64,000 nt of DNA, taken from NCBI GenBank assembly GCA_020086605.1, contig JACBWW010000018.1, positions 15,204,025-15,268,024 on the forward strand, read 5' to 3'. Every line of letters begins with the position of its first letter. The first letter of the stretch is position 1. The DNA comes from Lanius collurio. Lineage: Eukaryota > Chordata > Aves > Passeriformes > Laniidae. Shown here in pieces: positions 51,001 through 62,780 of this stretch. The notes below the pieces were generated by a model that worked only from the letters and a program-made list of their open reading frames with translations, did not search any database and was not told the origin of the DNA. The translations under genes were made by a program, and so were the position numbers.

Positions 51001-54000
51001 AGGCTGGTGGGATTCAAATCATGGGAAAACAAATGGAATTTAACTGCCTGGCTGAAGTCACATTCATGTTGTGAGTATTTATGGCAATTGCCACTAACTA
51101 CAGGAAGAGATTAGATGTTGCTGAGAGCCTAAGTGGCTGGGGAGCAGGGACTGACTCTCTTTGTCACTGTGTGTGATCTTTAAAGCAAGGACAGGATGTG
51201 TGCCTGTCCACACAAACCCCTGCATGTATGCAGGTGTGTGTAGGATTGTGCTTTGTCCCTGTATTTAGTGGTCATTCCAGAAAGGCCTTTGCTGGGTGAC
51301 ATAAATTTCATGCTTTAATCCCAACTTTTACCTGAGATCTGATGAAAAAAGGGGAGCTCATTTTACTGGAACTGACAGAGAGTGACTACAAGATTAACTC
51401 CAAATGTAGATGTGGGTGTACCTTGAACGTCTCCACCAGCAGAGACGTGTACTCATTTTCTAACTAAGAGTGAGTCTAAATAGGAACTGTAATGGATATA
51501 GGGAATCTTCTGGGTTTGGAAAGGCAGTTTATCTCTGATATCAGAGCAAGCTGTTTGTTTAGTTGCATGCAAACACTGCTCAGGGTGTGCAGCGTGTTGT
51601 ACAGTCAGAGAACCTCACTTCTAGCAACCACCCCAGGAGCCAGGTGAGCACATGGCATCCCTCGCCCTGTGCATGTCCCCAGGTTTGGAATGGATCAGGA
51701 CCCAGATGACCCTTTCCCTGCAATGTAAATTTTACCAGGGATGCAGCAGCACCTACATACTGACTGCTGGTATTTTACAACCTGAGCATGTTCCCCCAGC
51801 CAGCCAAGCAGAACCCTAATAGGTCAGTTCCCCAGCAAAACCACCTTATCCTTACTCTAGGAAGATAAACCACAAAAAGGCAGAACCACTGAATTGTTTC
51901 AAAGGATAAAACTCACTCAGAAATCCCCCTTTTCCAATTCCCAAGCAAATATGTCCATGTTAATAAAGCAAAGTGCTCTCACCCAGAACACCTCTGGCAG
52001 GGAAAAGCATTTTAATGGACTGACTGGGAGGGAAAATTGACTTGCAAGAAGAGTCCTGGCTGGGTCCCGCTAGCCTGGGCAGGGGCACAGTTTAGAGACC
52101 TGTTATAATGAAATTGCTTTTAAAAAGCAGAAAGGGAAAAGCTCTCTGACAAATTTGACCTCTGGGCACCTCAAAGATGAGGGCACAAAATGTATGATAT
52201 ACTGGTTCAGAGAAAAGAAAACAGGGTGAGAACAGATGGAGTCATCTTGGGAGTGGAAAGCAAGGGAGGGAAGAGGACAGACAGATTATTTGCTGGCTGG
52301 TGGTGTTGGATTCAAACCCATCTCAAGGCTCTAAACGGGACCTGTAAGTCATCCCCAGTGGGAGCAGCATCAGCATCCTCTTAGCCAGCTTCCTGCTTTG
52401 GTCTTGGTCCGTGTTTGGGATTGTTTCTGTTGGAGGCTCTGCAAGGAAGGACAACCAGTGAATCAGTGAACCTGGGGGAACCAAACAGAATAATTAGCAA
52501 CAAAATCAATGAAAATAAATTAAACTTGCACCAAAGGAATGGGAAATCTCCGTTGTCTATCTCTGCCCCCTGAACAACTCTTCACAAAGGAGAGGTTGGA
52601 CACAGTGGGTGATGTAAAACTGTTGGGTGCAATGTGGGTACTGAAATCCCAGAGGCACCAAGCACATCTGCACAGATGGGAAAATCAGAAGTTACAGCAC
52701 TTGGGTGGTATGACAAGTAATTTTTTTGCACCCCGAAAAACAACTCAATTGTGGGAGGAATGTGTCAGTTTTAATTTTGCAACTTAATGAAATAAATCAA
52801 CCAGATGGAAAGACGAGATGAAGATGAGCCCACACAGTCTCGTGGGAACGTAAAGTCCACATGAAGCCAGCTGCTGGGAAACCAAGAGCTCGTCTGGAAG
52901 ACTTGGGAGCCCCCTTTGTGGTGATGACAATGAATTTCCCAAGTGAGGAAGCATCTTTGAAATTTCTCCAGCCACTGAGGCTGAGGTTTCAGGAACACAC
53001 GGCCACTGAGCCACAAAAGGACAACTTCTTGCTCAGCTGAGCAGCAATATCAGGGGACTGTAGATAGAGTCCTGCTCCTCCTGACCTGCTGGGATGTCTC
53101 CTAAGGGGAGCAAAACTTGAAAACCTAGGAGGTTGACATTTGTAGGATGAGCAGGGAGCAGCAGTAGGAAGAACCAGAGCCTTGCAGAAAGGCTGGGAGA
53201 AACAGCATGGCTTAACCCTGAAAAGCTGAGGAGACAATGCTGGCACTCTCCTGAGACCAGGTCAACTGAGTAAACCCAGAGCAGAAGAGTCAGAGCAAGT
53301 CTTGGCAAACCCTTGTCACTTAAAGGAGGCAGAAAAGGCATGGCAGTTAAAAAAGGAGCATCTTTGCACAGCAAAAGCCCAAGACAGAACATCCTTTAGC
53401 CAAGGATATGGAACACTGCCATCCTAAAATAAACCCCAAAGGCCCAAAGCACCCAGCTCTCCAGAAAGGAGACTTTACAGCAGCAAATTGATTTCCAGAG
53501 GCTCCTTCATTAATTTTCATGTCACCCAGAGTGTGGTTTTAGAACAAGAAGAATTATTAATGTTCAAAGTTACCCAAGCACTGTCGGGAGCACAAGGCCG
53601 AGAGTCACAGCAGGGCTGACAAACTGTGGAAGAAAAAGTCAGATTTGAGAAAGTGCATTCTTCAGAGTTCAGCCAGGCTTGTCCTTGGGGGCAGGCAGTG
53701 GGAGTAAAGCAGGAACCTTGGAGAAAAGGTCCCATGCCCCCTCAATTGCTCTGCTCTTTGGAAGGAATAAAATATAACAGACATTTAGCTTTTAAAAGTA
53801 GAGAAAATTGTCTAATTGCACTAATTCAGGGCTGCCTTGCTTCTGAGCCACCCCAGACTTTCAGGGAGTGGGACAGCAGGCAATTAGGAAGGGCAAAATA
53901 TTCACAAGGGGTAGAGCAGCACCACTGGCTAGCAGCACTGCTCTTGCCCTTGAAATCACATCTGAGCTTTGATGACATCTCAGCAAATTAAGGAGAAAGC

Positions 54001-54369
54001 CAGCCCAAGTCTCCTCAGTTGAAATATTGGTTCTGGACAGACTTAAGCCAGTATCCCAAAACCGTCCTGGACTATCTCCTGGCTCACACAGGAGGCAGGA
54101 TGGAAGGCTTATAGCTGCAAAGGTATCACTGTCCAGCTTTCCTCCTCCTGTCTTTGCACACAGAGCCTCATTCCCAAGCATTTCAGTGCTTTTGGGTTGC
54201 CCTGTGCCCACAGCCTCCTCCTGCCTACCCCCAGCTATCCCTAATCCCAGCCATTCTTTGCATCCCCAAACACAAGATCCAGCCATGGCGAGCTGCAGGA
54301 TTTTGCTGTGCCAGGGGATACTCTTTGGCTGGCACCACATCACCTCTGATCTCGCCCCGTTGGAGCAAG
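48011..54369. other. Gene-free stretch
   Basis: No gene or clear repeat is recognised over about 6.3 kb. Open frames up to 203 codons (50051-50662 minus) have no domain. A T-rich tract lies near 50160-50171. Confidence 0.45.
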
Positions 54370-54640
54370 AGAAAATAAGTACCATTTGTTAACATGCCAA
54401 TCGTTCTTTACACTGGCTGATTAAAAAATAATTACCCGCAGCCATTATTGAGCACTCTTGCAAATGAGCTGTGGGAAGCTGTGACCGTGTGCTTAGCACA
54501 CAGTGTGTCCTGCTTGTTTCAATATTATTTTAATTAAGTATCTGGGTAAAAGGCCTTTCTAATGTAACTTTCTTTTCATAAGCAGAGAGCAGGGCTCCGT
54601 GCTTGGCTAAGCGGTGACGGACTGCTAGAGCCTGGCGTTG
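54370..54640. promoter_or_regulatory. Candidate conserved noncoding element
   Basis: Unique block with GGCTGATTAAAAAATAATTACCCGC near 54415, CAGCCATTATTGAG near 54439, TATTTTAATTAAGTATC near 54525, and retained CpGs near 54595-54640. No reading frame is seen. Among the better candidates by composition. Confidence 0.33.
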
Positions 54641-55664
54641 CTCCGGGCTGCTCCCACTCTGGTGACACAGTGGGACCCACTGCTCACTGGGATTCAAGAG
54701 GACTAATTTTAGGCAGACTTATGATGGGAAGAGAGCTCTCTTTACACGAGGGAGATGGCCCCAGCATGAGCTATAATAGCTCTGACAGCTCATCACCCTG
54801 AGACCGACCATCTGGGACCACCTGGTTTGGTCTGGCATGTGGACAGGATGGAGATGATGACCCAGGATATCCTTTGTGGATGAGGGACTTTGGGCCACCT
54901 GTCCTGCTGGCATGGGGGACCAGAAGAGTGCTGGCCCTCTCAGCCAGGTGAGAGGAGAGGATCTCAGTCAGAAGAGCTCTGCGGGAGCTTCATCCCACAA
55001 CAGGACCAGAGACCCCCAGCACAGCTTCATTTCCCAGGGACTTTTTTTTATTCTTTCTACAAAAGATTTTGCAAAGGGAAAAACAGAGGAGGTGGAGGAA
55101 AACCCACGTGTTCTGGTTGCCCATCCACCTCCTGTAGCTGCCTTTGTGCATTACTCAAAGCAGTCACATCAGACAATTCCACCTCTTTGTTATTTACATG
55201 TTTTCCACTTTCTGCATCCCAGCTGGAGCTGTATTTATCAGAGCACATGGCCACCATCCTTTACTTTGGGGGGTATTTGCTCTTTCACATCAGTTTACAT
55301 TCTCTCAAATAGCATTTAAGCTGCAGCACTGGTGTCAGTTATCTGTTGTTTTCAAGCAAATAAACCTGGCAAACAGATTTCAGATCCTCAGCTGATGTAG
55401 AACGAACATGGCACTGGAATACTGAATTCCTGCACAGATTCAAGCAGCACAAAACAGCCCCAGAACTTCCTCTTGGTCTTTCTCTTATCAGATGAAATTC
55501 TCTCTCCAGATATTTCTAGCAGGTTAAAAAGAAGGCCCTGAGCAGGTGCATCCTGAAGTCCATCTCAGACCTGATAACAGGGAATTGAGTCCTGGGCTGG
55601 GTCCCAGTCACAAGTTCTGTTTTGGAGGATGCAAAACCTGGGGATAAATAAGATATTGGACAAG
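54641..55664. other. Gene-free stretch
   Basis: No gene is seen. Overlapping open frames of up to 147 codons (54876-55319 plus) lack domains. Confidence 0.45.
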
Positions 55665-55860
55665 AAAATAAATTTTTTTCACCATTATAATAATTAGCCA
55701 TTGGAATCATCTTTCCAGTGGCAGATTCCCCATCATTAGGCACTTTTGACATTCAGCTGGAGACAGTGCTGGGCCATCTTGTCTGGACCATGTTTTTGCC
55801 AAGAAGGTTGGACCAGATAATACCAGGTCTCTTCCAACCTGGTATTCTCTGATTCTGTGA
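55665..55860 (+). mobile_element. CR1 LINE, 3'-terminal fragment
   Basis: The order of blocks is that of a CR1 3' tail in sense orientation. A TTTTTTTCACCAT section (55675) is followed by a CCATTGGAATCATCTTTCCAG section (about 55699), GGCAGATTCCCCATCATT (55720), GGTTGGACCAGATAATACC (55806), GGTCTCTTCCAACCTGG (55826) and the terminal ATTCTCTGATTCTGTGA ending at 55860. CR1 copies are usually 5'-truncated like this one. It is diverged, so not a recent insertion. Confidence 0.82.
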
Positions 55861-57772
55861 AGCTGTGGAGAAAGATGCAGCCATAGCAATCTCTCATCAG
55901 ACGGATAAATGATCTCTGACTGATTATTTGGCAGAGTCAGACCCGTCCTGTTCTACTCCTGGAGCAACACAGCAATAATACGGCTTTTTGATCAAATGGA
56001 CACTTAACATTTCCCCAGACAATTCCTCTCTGTGAGTTGAGAAGTGCAGTAATTCCAATAGACACTCCAGCAACCTGAAACCCTGAGCTTCAGACTTTGA
56101 ATAGACTAAATAAAAATCAGAGGGCTTTTCTCTTGCTTCAACAAAAACATATGTTCTCACCAGACGTTTTTGATGGGAAAAAAATTACACATTTCCCAAA
56201 CAGCTCTAGTTACTGCCGACAACTTCATTTCCCATCTCAGACACTGCTGTGGCAGGAATGTAAAAAGCAGAATTGATTAGATCAGATTAGGTTAGATAGG
56301 GAGCCTGGTGATGAAAAGCTGCTGCTGCTCTCTTTTTGCCCATTCAGGGCCATTAGCAACCTCCATCCCTCTCACCCAGCGATGCTGCACCATAGCTGAA
56401 TTCTGCTCCAAGTAGCTATTCCATGTCTCTCAATTTCTCCCTGCAGTCTCTGTTTTCAAGCACATTTTGCCCCCACATGTCCTTCCCCCGCCAGAGGTGG
56501 AGCTCCAGAAAAATGACACTTTTCTGTATACACAATTTGGCAACACACTTTGGGATCCCTTGGGATAAAGATTGCTGGGTCAGTCCACTTTACTATCATG
56601 AGGATGATGATGACTATCCATTTTCCCCTGAAAGCCTTTTCTTTTGCTTTTTTTTTCCCCCCTTTTGTTTTAATGCAATAACACTTCCTTGTTGCCTCCC
56701 CCAGGAAATCGACCTTTCCAGTGTAGCTTCACACTAGGTCACCCAAATAACCTGGAAAGAGCCATTTTACCAGCCCCTCCTGTCTTCAGCTTAAAACTAC
56801 TATATCTTATTTGCCAGTGCATTAAGCTGGCTGAGAGTGGAGCAGGTTGTGGATGCTTTGTAGTTTGCTCTCTCTCCTTTTTTTTCTTCCCTTGGATAAT
56901 TTCACGGTCTATTAGTCTCCTGTAGCTGCTTCCCACAAACACACACACATCACCATGGTGTATGAGCTTCCCTCTCACTACCACAGGTGCTGGGCAGAAT
57001 ACACATGAAGCTGTCACACTTGCTCCAGGGGCACAGGAAAAGCAGCTCAGCCATGCTCAGGGTGGTGCAGAGCAGGATCCCCAGGGATGCTGATGTCCGG
57101 AGCAGTCGGCACACACTACATAAAGGTGCACAAGCGCTGAGCTGAACCAGTGCCTGAGGACTGGTCCAGACTGACTTTGTCCCAGCAAGGTGTGGTTCAC
57201 ATGACACCCATCTGCCACCCACTGCATAGAAAATACAGCAGGGAGAAAGATTAGAGGGGGTTTTCTCACTGGGGTTTTCCTGCCATCCAGCAGGAGCATT
57301 CCACCACAATCCCTGGCCAGAGCGACCTCTGGGCTGCCCCAGCTCACCCTGAGAAGGCAAAAGGTCCAGTGCCCACAGCACCCTGTCTTTGCAAAGAGAG
57401 CAGCTGAAGCCTCATTAACGCCCCTTCACTGGAAGACACAATTTCATGTCTCTTATTTTCAAATCACCTGGAGAAAAGAAAAAACTCCCAAACCTGTGCA
57501 TGAGGATTTTGCAGCTGCATTTCACTGCTCAGTTCTGAAACGTGCAGATTTGGGGAACCCCTTGCCAACAGTGAAGTCTGTGCCCAGAAGATGTGAGTCG
57601 GAATTTTTAGGGAGAGACTTCCCTGTCCTTCATGGAGAGGCTGGGGGCAGCATGGCAAGCAGTCCTCTGGACAGGCATGGTGTGGATGGAGGGGGCTGAT
57701 GATATTGGTGTCTCTCCAAAAGGACAGCTTTTACTTGGAGTTCACTTTCTCCCTCTGACAATTGAACTTTAA
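55861..57772. other. Gene-free stretch
   Basis: No gene is recognised. A short CA run lies near 56937-56950. Open frames (for example 56950-57381 minus) have no domains. Confidence 0.45.
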
Positions 57773-57802
57773 GGGGGAGGGGGAGGGGGAGAGGGGAAGG
57801 GG
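57773..57802 (+). repeat. G-rich tract, potential G-quadruplex
   Basis: Five or more runs of at least three G separated by one or two bases (GGGGGAGG repeated, then GAGGGGAAGGGG). This satisfies the usual four-run G-quadruplex pattern on the plus strand. Confidence 0.7.
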
Positions 57803-60800
57803 CCAGAGCAGAATGTGAATCCTGCAGGGAAAGGATAAAAATAAATAAAAAAAAAGCACTCCAAACAACCCTCAACAAAACAAAGGAAGGGGGGGAGATC
57901 TAGTGGGTCGAACACACAAAGAAATGTTATTCACAGGCATTATTGATTAAGTTTTCCTCACCAACAAATACATAAATACTTATCTCTCAAACGAATAAGA
58001 GGCTCTGTAATGTTGGAGGGAAGGAGGAAAAAGATTATTGAAAACGTGGGGGTCAGAGAAGCATCCAGCTGCAACAGATGTACTGAGAAGATAAACGAAG
58101 ATGTCTTTGTCAACACATTGGTCTGCCTAAGACCGAATGTGATAGAAGGCAGTGACTTTCAGGCACTAGAAACCATGCTTGGACTTTGATAACAATGAAA
58201 TAGAGACTATGGAGCAGATCCTCACCTGGGCTAATTCAGTGCCAGAACCCTGATCACAGGGCAGCCACACCAATTTACATCACCTGAGGATCCTGCTGGC
58301 TCTGGACAAAACAGCCCATTAGCAGCAGGGCAGAGGCAGAGATTGATGACAACCTCTGTAGGGTACGGGAGAAAAGAGAAGAGCAACAATGAATAAGATC
58401 AAAGGAGAAAGAGAGGAGAGGCAGGTCCGACCCATGAACACCCCAGACCTGCCTGACTCCCTGGAAACCACCCCTCCCAGCACTGCTGCCACACGGTGGA
58501 GCACACAGCTGCTTCTGGGATGGCTGAGATATCGAGGAATTGTGCCAGATCCATTGACACTAAATCTGGCCCACGAGTCAGCCCAGTGTCCCGTGTGGCA
58601 CCCTGCAAAGCAGGGCTGAGACCCACACATGCCCCCCTCAAATGACAGGGAGCAGACAGGAAGGTTTGGTGCTGAGTGTTTGGTGATATCAGCCCAGAAA
58701 CTCTGGAGCCATTTGAAGGCCATGAGGATAATCTGTTCTGGCATCCAGCATCCCCATGGGATCAGCACATGCATCCTGCCTGGAATTCACGTCTCCACCA
58801 CCATGGCTTTCTCTCAGGGCACCCGGAGTGTCTCAGGGATGTATTCAACTTGCTCAGCACAGCTCAGATTTTACCCTTCTGCAGCTACATCTCTGCATCT
58901 GCCACTATACAGGGCAGAAATGTCTGGACCATACAGGCAGGATTTTTGTTGAATAAGACATTGCAGGGGGTGTGTCGAAGTTAAGAAGAAACCAGCTGGC
59001 CCAAGCACAAGGGTCTTAGCATAGGGTGCTGAGCTTGCAGAGGTGTATGAGTGCGTGTGCAGCCGGAGACACCACAGCTCTCCTGGAGAAGCTCTGGCGC
59101 TTCAGGTCAGTTCCCTGCCATCAGGTCTGCCCAGCTGTTCCCAGAATCGGGCCCCTCCAAGCTCTCCCAGCAGGTCTGCGGATTTTGCTGTTTTTATACA
59201 CACACACAGAGGGTGCGCTCCCGCCCTCTTCCGAGGCAGCAGCCAGAGACAGGCACTGGGCTCTGTGATAACGTCCCCCGTGCAGCTCCTCGTACCTCAG
59301 GTCCTCTGCCTGTGAGCAGGGACACAAGGTACCTCCCTGAGGCCCCAGCTTTGCTGCGATACCTGCCACCAGAAGAAAGGAGAAAAAAAAAAAACCTTCC
59401 TGTCTTCTCCTGGTGCGTCCAGCCCAGGCAGCAAAGCTGCCTTTATCCCAAGCAGTGGAAGCTCGGGAGCTGGAGCAGGGCAGCCTCTAGTGGCTGCGAG
59501 CCAGGAAATGCGGTCCCTAAACCCGTGCGGAGGGACGTTTGCTCCCCACAGCATCCACCTGAATAAGCCGCAGTCTGTGCTGCTGGACTGCCCCATAACC
59601 CAGAAATACGGGTCCTTGGGTTCCCCTCCCTCTTTCACATCCCTGCTTCCCTGCTGCCACAGCCACCTCTCAGATGGTGCTTCCTGATCCTCCAAACGCC
59701 TCTGACCCCATGGGTTCCTGCTCTGTCTAGGGAGCCAGAGGTACCAAGAGACACATCCCGGACCTCAGGGATGTGCCACCCATGTCCGTAGCACTTGTAG
59801 CATGCCTGGAAATAGCTCCATCCCCAGCACATGACCATGTAGCTGTTGGATCAGCAGCTGTCCAAGTGCTGTGACAGTGAATCCATCCAAATTCATTAAT
59901 TAATTACTTGGCCAGAGCCATTCAGGGAGCATCCACATTTCAGACAAATTTTTGCTTCTTCCTGATGAATATCACCTTGGTTTTGACTGTTTCTCCCTTT
60001 TGTTTGGGCAAAAGAATAGCCAGAGTTTTCCCCAATGACCACTGAGACTATATCTTAAAGACCCAGATCTTTCTTGTTGCTAGTTTATAATGATTCTGTT
60101 CTGAAATAATCTCTGGGTTAAAAGGTGTGACACTTTGGAGTGACAGGTGACAGCCACCCACCTCAGAAAAAGCATCACAGGAAAGTTAAGGCAGGACAGC
60201 ACCCAAAAGAGCAGTGAACAAGTTAGAGGGGAGGAGATAAAAGCAGGACAGGGACAAGATAGAACCTTTCATCCCCTGCATTCCCTGAGACGTTTGTCCC
60301 TTCTTCATTGAAGCAGACCTTCCCTGACCAGCAGCACCTGCACCAAAGGACTGAGTCCAGCTCCTCCTGGACAGTGTGGGTAAGGACAGCAGCTGAGTGG
60401 AGTGGGAGAGGTTTTCAGCCAGACTTTTGCCTCCAGGAATACTCAACGTTGCCTGCACTGACTCCTCAACACCAAGGCAACAACAAAACGAATGGCTATG
60501 CTTCTGAAAGGGATTTAAACATTAATAATGAGGAGGGGACACAGCTCTGCAAGGCACACTAGCAGCCATTCAGGGCTTCACTTGGCTCAGGTGGTTATGA
60601 AATGATATGTGTAACACCAGGGTCCTCTTGTGATGGGCATCCATCTATTGGGAATGGGATGGAGATGTGAGAGAGCCTGGCATAATCTTACCTTAACTGC
60701 ACCACACTGATCCTGTCTCCCCTTCGCTCCCTTCTCCTAAAGCTATAGTGGGTTGAAGTGTTCGGTTTCTCAAGAGCATGGAAAGATTGTGCTAGACCCA

Positions 60801-62519
60801 CATCTCCCTAGATGTTGCACTGCTTTCCAACTCACACACAGATTATCTGATCTGCCCCTAAAATCTACTGTCCTTCCAAGACTGTGTTTGGCTGTTTGAA
60901 AGTACAGAAACATTTGTCTTGATCAAAACAAGAGAGGGGCCATTGCAGTTTTGTTTCCATCAGAGTAGCTGTCAAAGCTGTTCAGAAGAGGAGCAGGAGT
61001 TGAGTCCAACTCACCCTGTTCATCTGATGACAGCATTGGAGCATAATAAAATCAGAAATTCGGTGATCGGAGGGTCTGGCAGCTCCCACAACATCTTCCC
61101 CTGATGTCAGTGCTGAGTCCTTTCCCCATTCAGTGAGACAAATAACCCATGCACCCCATTCCCCTGTTCCCAATAAGTTCAAGCTGCAGAGATGCTGCAG
61201 ACAAATGAGCTCCCCAGGAGGCTGGTTTGGTCACAACGAGTTCACACCTCCAGCACTTCCATGTCCCCAGACACTGAGACACATTCATTATCTGTACTGC
61301 ACTGTGGCTGAGGTGTTCAAAGGCAAGGCCTCCTGGCCTGAATCTGACAAAGTGGCCTCTGATTTCTCCTTACTCACTTTCTGGTTGCCAAGCATCTGAA
61401 GTCAATCTCAGGCCACAATTTTCCAGTTGTGTTCTATGATTATGAGGCATAAAACATTCTTTTTTTCTTCTAAAAGCCTAGAGTAACAAAAATCTGTCTG
61501 AATCCAGATTCCAAAGCTTTGGAGCAAATGCCCATTCTTGCAAACATCACAATAAAATTATGTGAGCAAGCAATACTTGAAATAACACCCAATTTATCTT
61601 CCTATTTCCCCTGTGTGATTATGGCTTTCATTCTGCTGGGGTAAAGAACCTTGAAAACAAATGAGTCAGTTTGATTTTTGTTTCATGGAGAAGTTCATTT
61701 CCTGGCTCCTTTGCTCACTTGCAATGTTCAGCTGATGGTCTGCAGTTCTCTGAAAAATTGAAAGAACTTTTAAACTTTGGGCTTTGTGGGACAGGAGGGT
61801 GAGTTCCCAGAAACCACTTGCCACCCTCCCATTCTGCATGGCACACACACCATGCATGTGGTATCTGAAGCACAGAAGCACTGCCCTTCCACCTTTCCTT
61901 CCCAAAACCTTCCCACCACTGAACTCAACACAGGAGACAACTGACAGCCTCAAAGTCTAGCAAGATTCACCTGACACATTTAAAATGTAAATAGCAAATA
62001 AACCACCTCAGCATCACATGGTGTGCTATGGGGTGACAGTGGAGGCTTGCAAGCCCTTACTCCTGCTGCGTAACCCTGAGCACTGCCAGGACACAATCAC
62101 AGAGCCTCATTTACCCACTGGAAGTTAAAGAGGACGGAGTCTTTCACCTCATCCTGAGGAACAGCCGTGCACCCTTGGTCTCAAGCTTCTTGACTTGCTT
62201 TTCAAGGTGACTGTACCAGGTGATGGAGCAGTCCAAGGGCTGTGGAACCTCTCCCTTGTCCAGACCTTTGGCTAGTTTCCTCCCTCCACTAGGTTTGTGC
62301 TGCAAACAGGAGCCTATCGCCCTTGCCAGAAGCTTAATCATATCTCAGAGCCAAAAGTGGCACTGAGTACCACTTTCCACACCTGCAGGAGCAGCCTCCA
62401 TATCTCCAGCCAAGGAAGCACTTGAAAACCTCATTCTACTCTTCCAGATCCTCAGCACTTCTTTTCACCTTTGCAGCAGCAGCCACACTCTCACACAAAG
62501 TCTTGCCCAGTCCCACAAG
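57803..62519. other. Gene-free stretch
   Basis: No gene is recognised. The block 57.91-58.20 kb is AT-rich and unique. The section 59.04-59.56 kb is GC-richer with extra CpGs and overlapping open frames up to 171 codons without domains. An A tract lies near 59385-59395. Confidence 0.45.
59480..59494 (-). promoter_or_regulatory. Possible CTCF-like site
   Basis: GCAGCCTCTAGTGGC resembles the reverse complement of the CTCF core (CCACTAGAGG then G/C-rich), with one or two departures. It is on the opposite strand to the possible site near 29.98 kb. It is a weak motif call. Confidence 0.25.
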
Positions 62520-62780
62520 GAGATGTGGCCAATTTTGCATTATAATGAATTTACGTACATAAAAGTTCTGATTCAAACACTTTCATTAGATTTAGTCACT
62601 GGCTCCCAAATACAAAATGATGGTGACACCAATTCCTCCTCAGCCCGAGTGACTAATTGTGACACAGAGGCAATTAGGCTTGGTTAAATGATCCATGTCC
62701 CTTCAAAATAATGGTCTGTCGAACTGCATTTGCCCAAAATAATCTGGGATTGACTTGACAATCAAAATATCTATTTCTTC
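62520..62780. promoter_or_regulatory. Candidate conserved noncoding element
   Basis: Unique AT-rich block with GCATTATAATGAATTTACG near 62538, TTTCATTAGATTTAG near 62581, GACTAATTGTGAC near 62651 and GGCAATTAGGC near 62668. No coding frame is seen. The call rests on composition only. Confidence 0.3.

Noticed and set aside
51125..51185. GGAGCAGGGACTGACTCTCTTTG resembling part of an L2/MIR tail
   Set aside because: Only one block matches and the flanking hallmark blocks are missing.
62144..62341. Short minus-strand frame with a lysine-rich, protein-like tail
   Set aside because: It looked like a possible exon or gene fragment, but no family could be named and the splice context is unclear.
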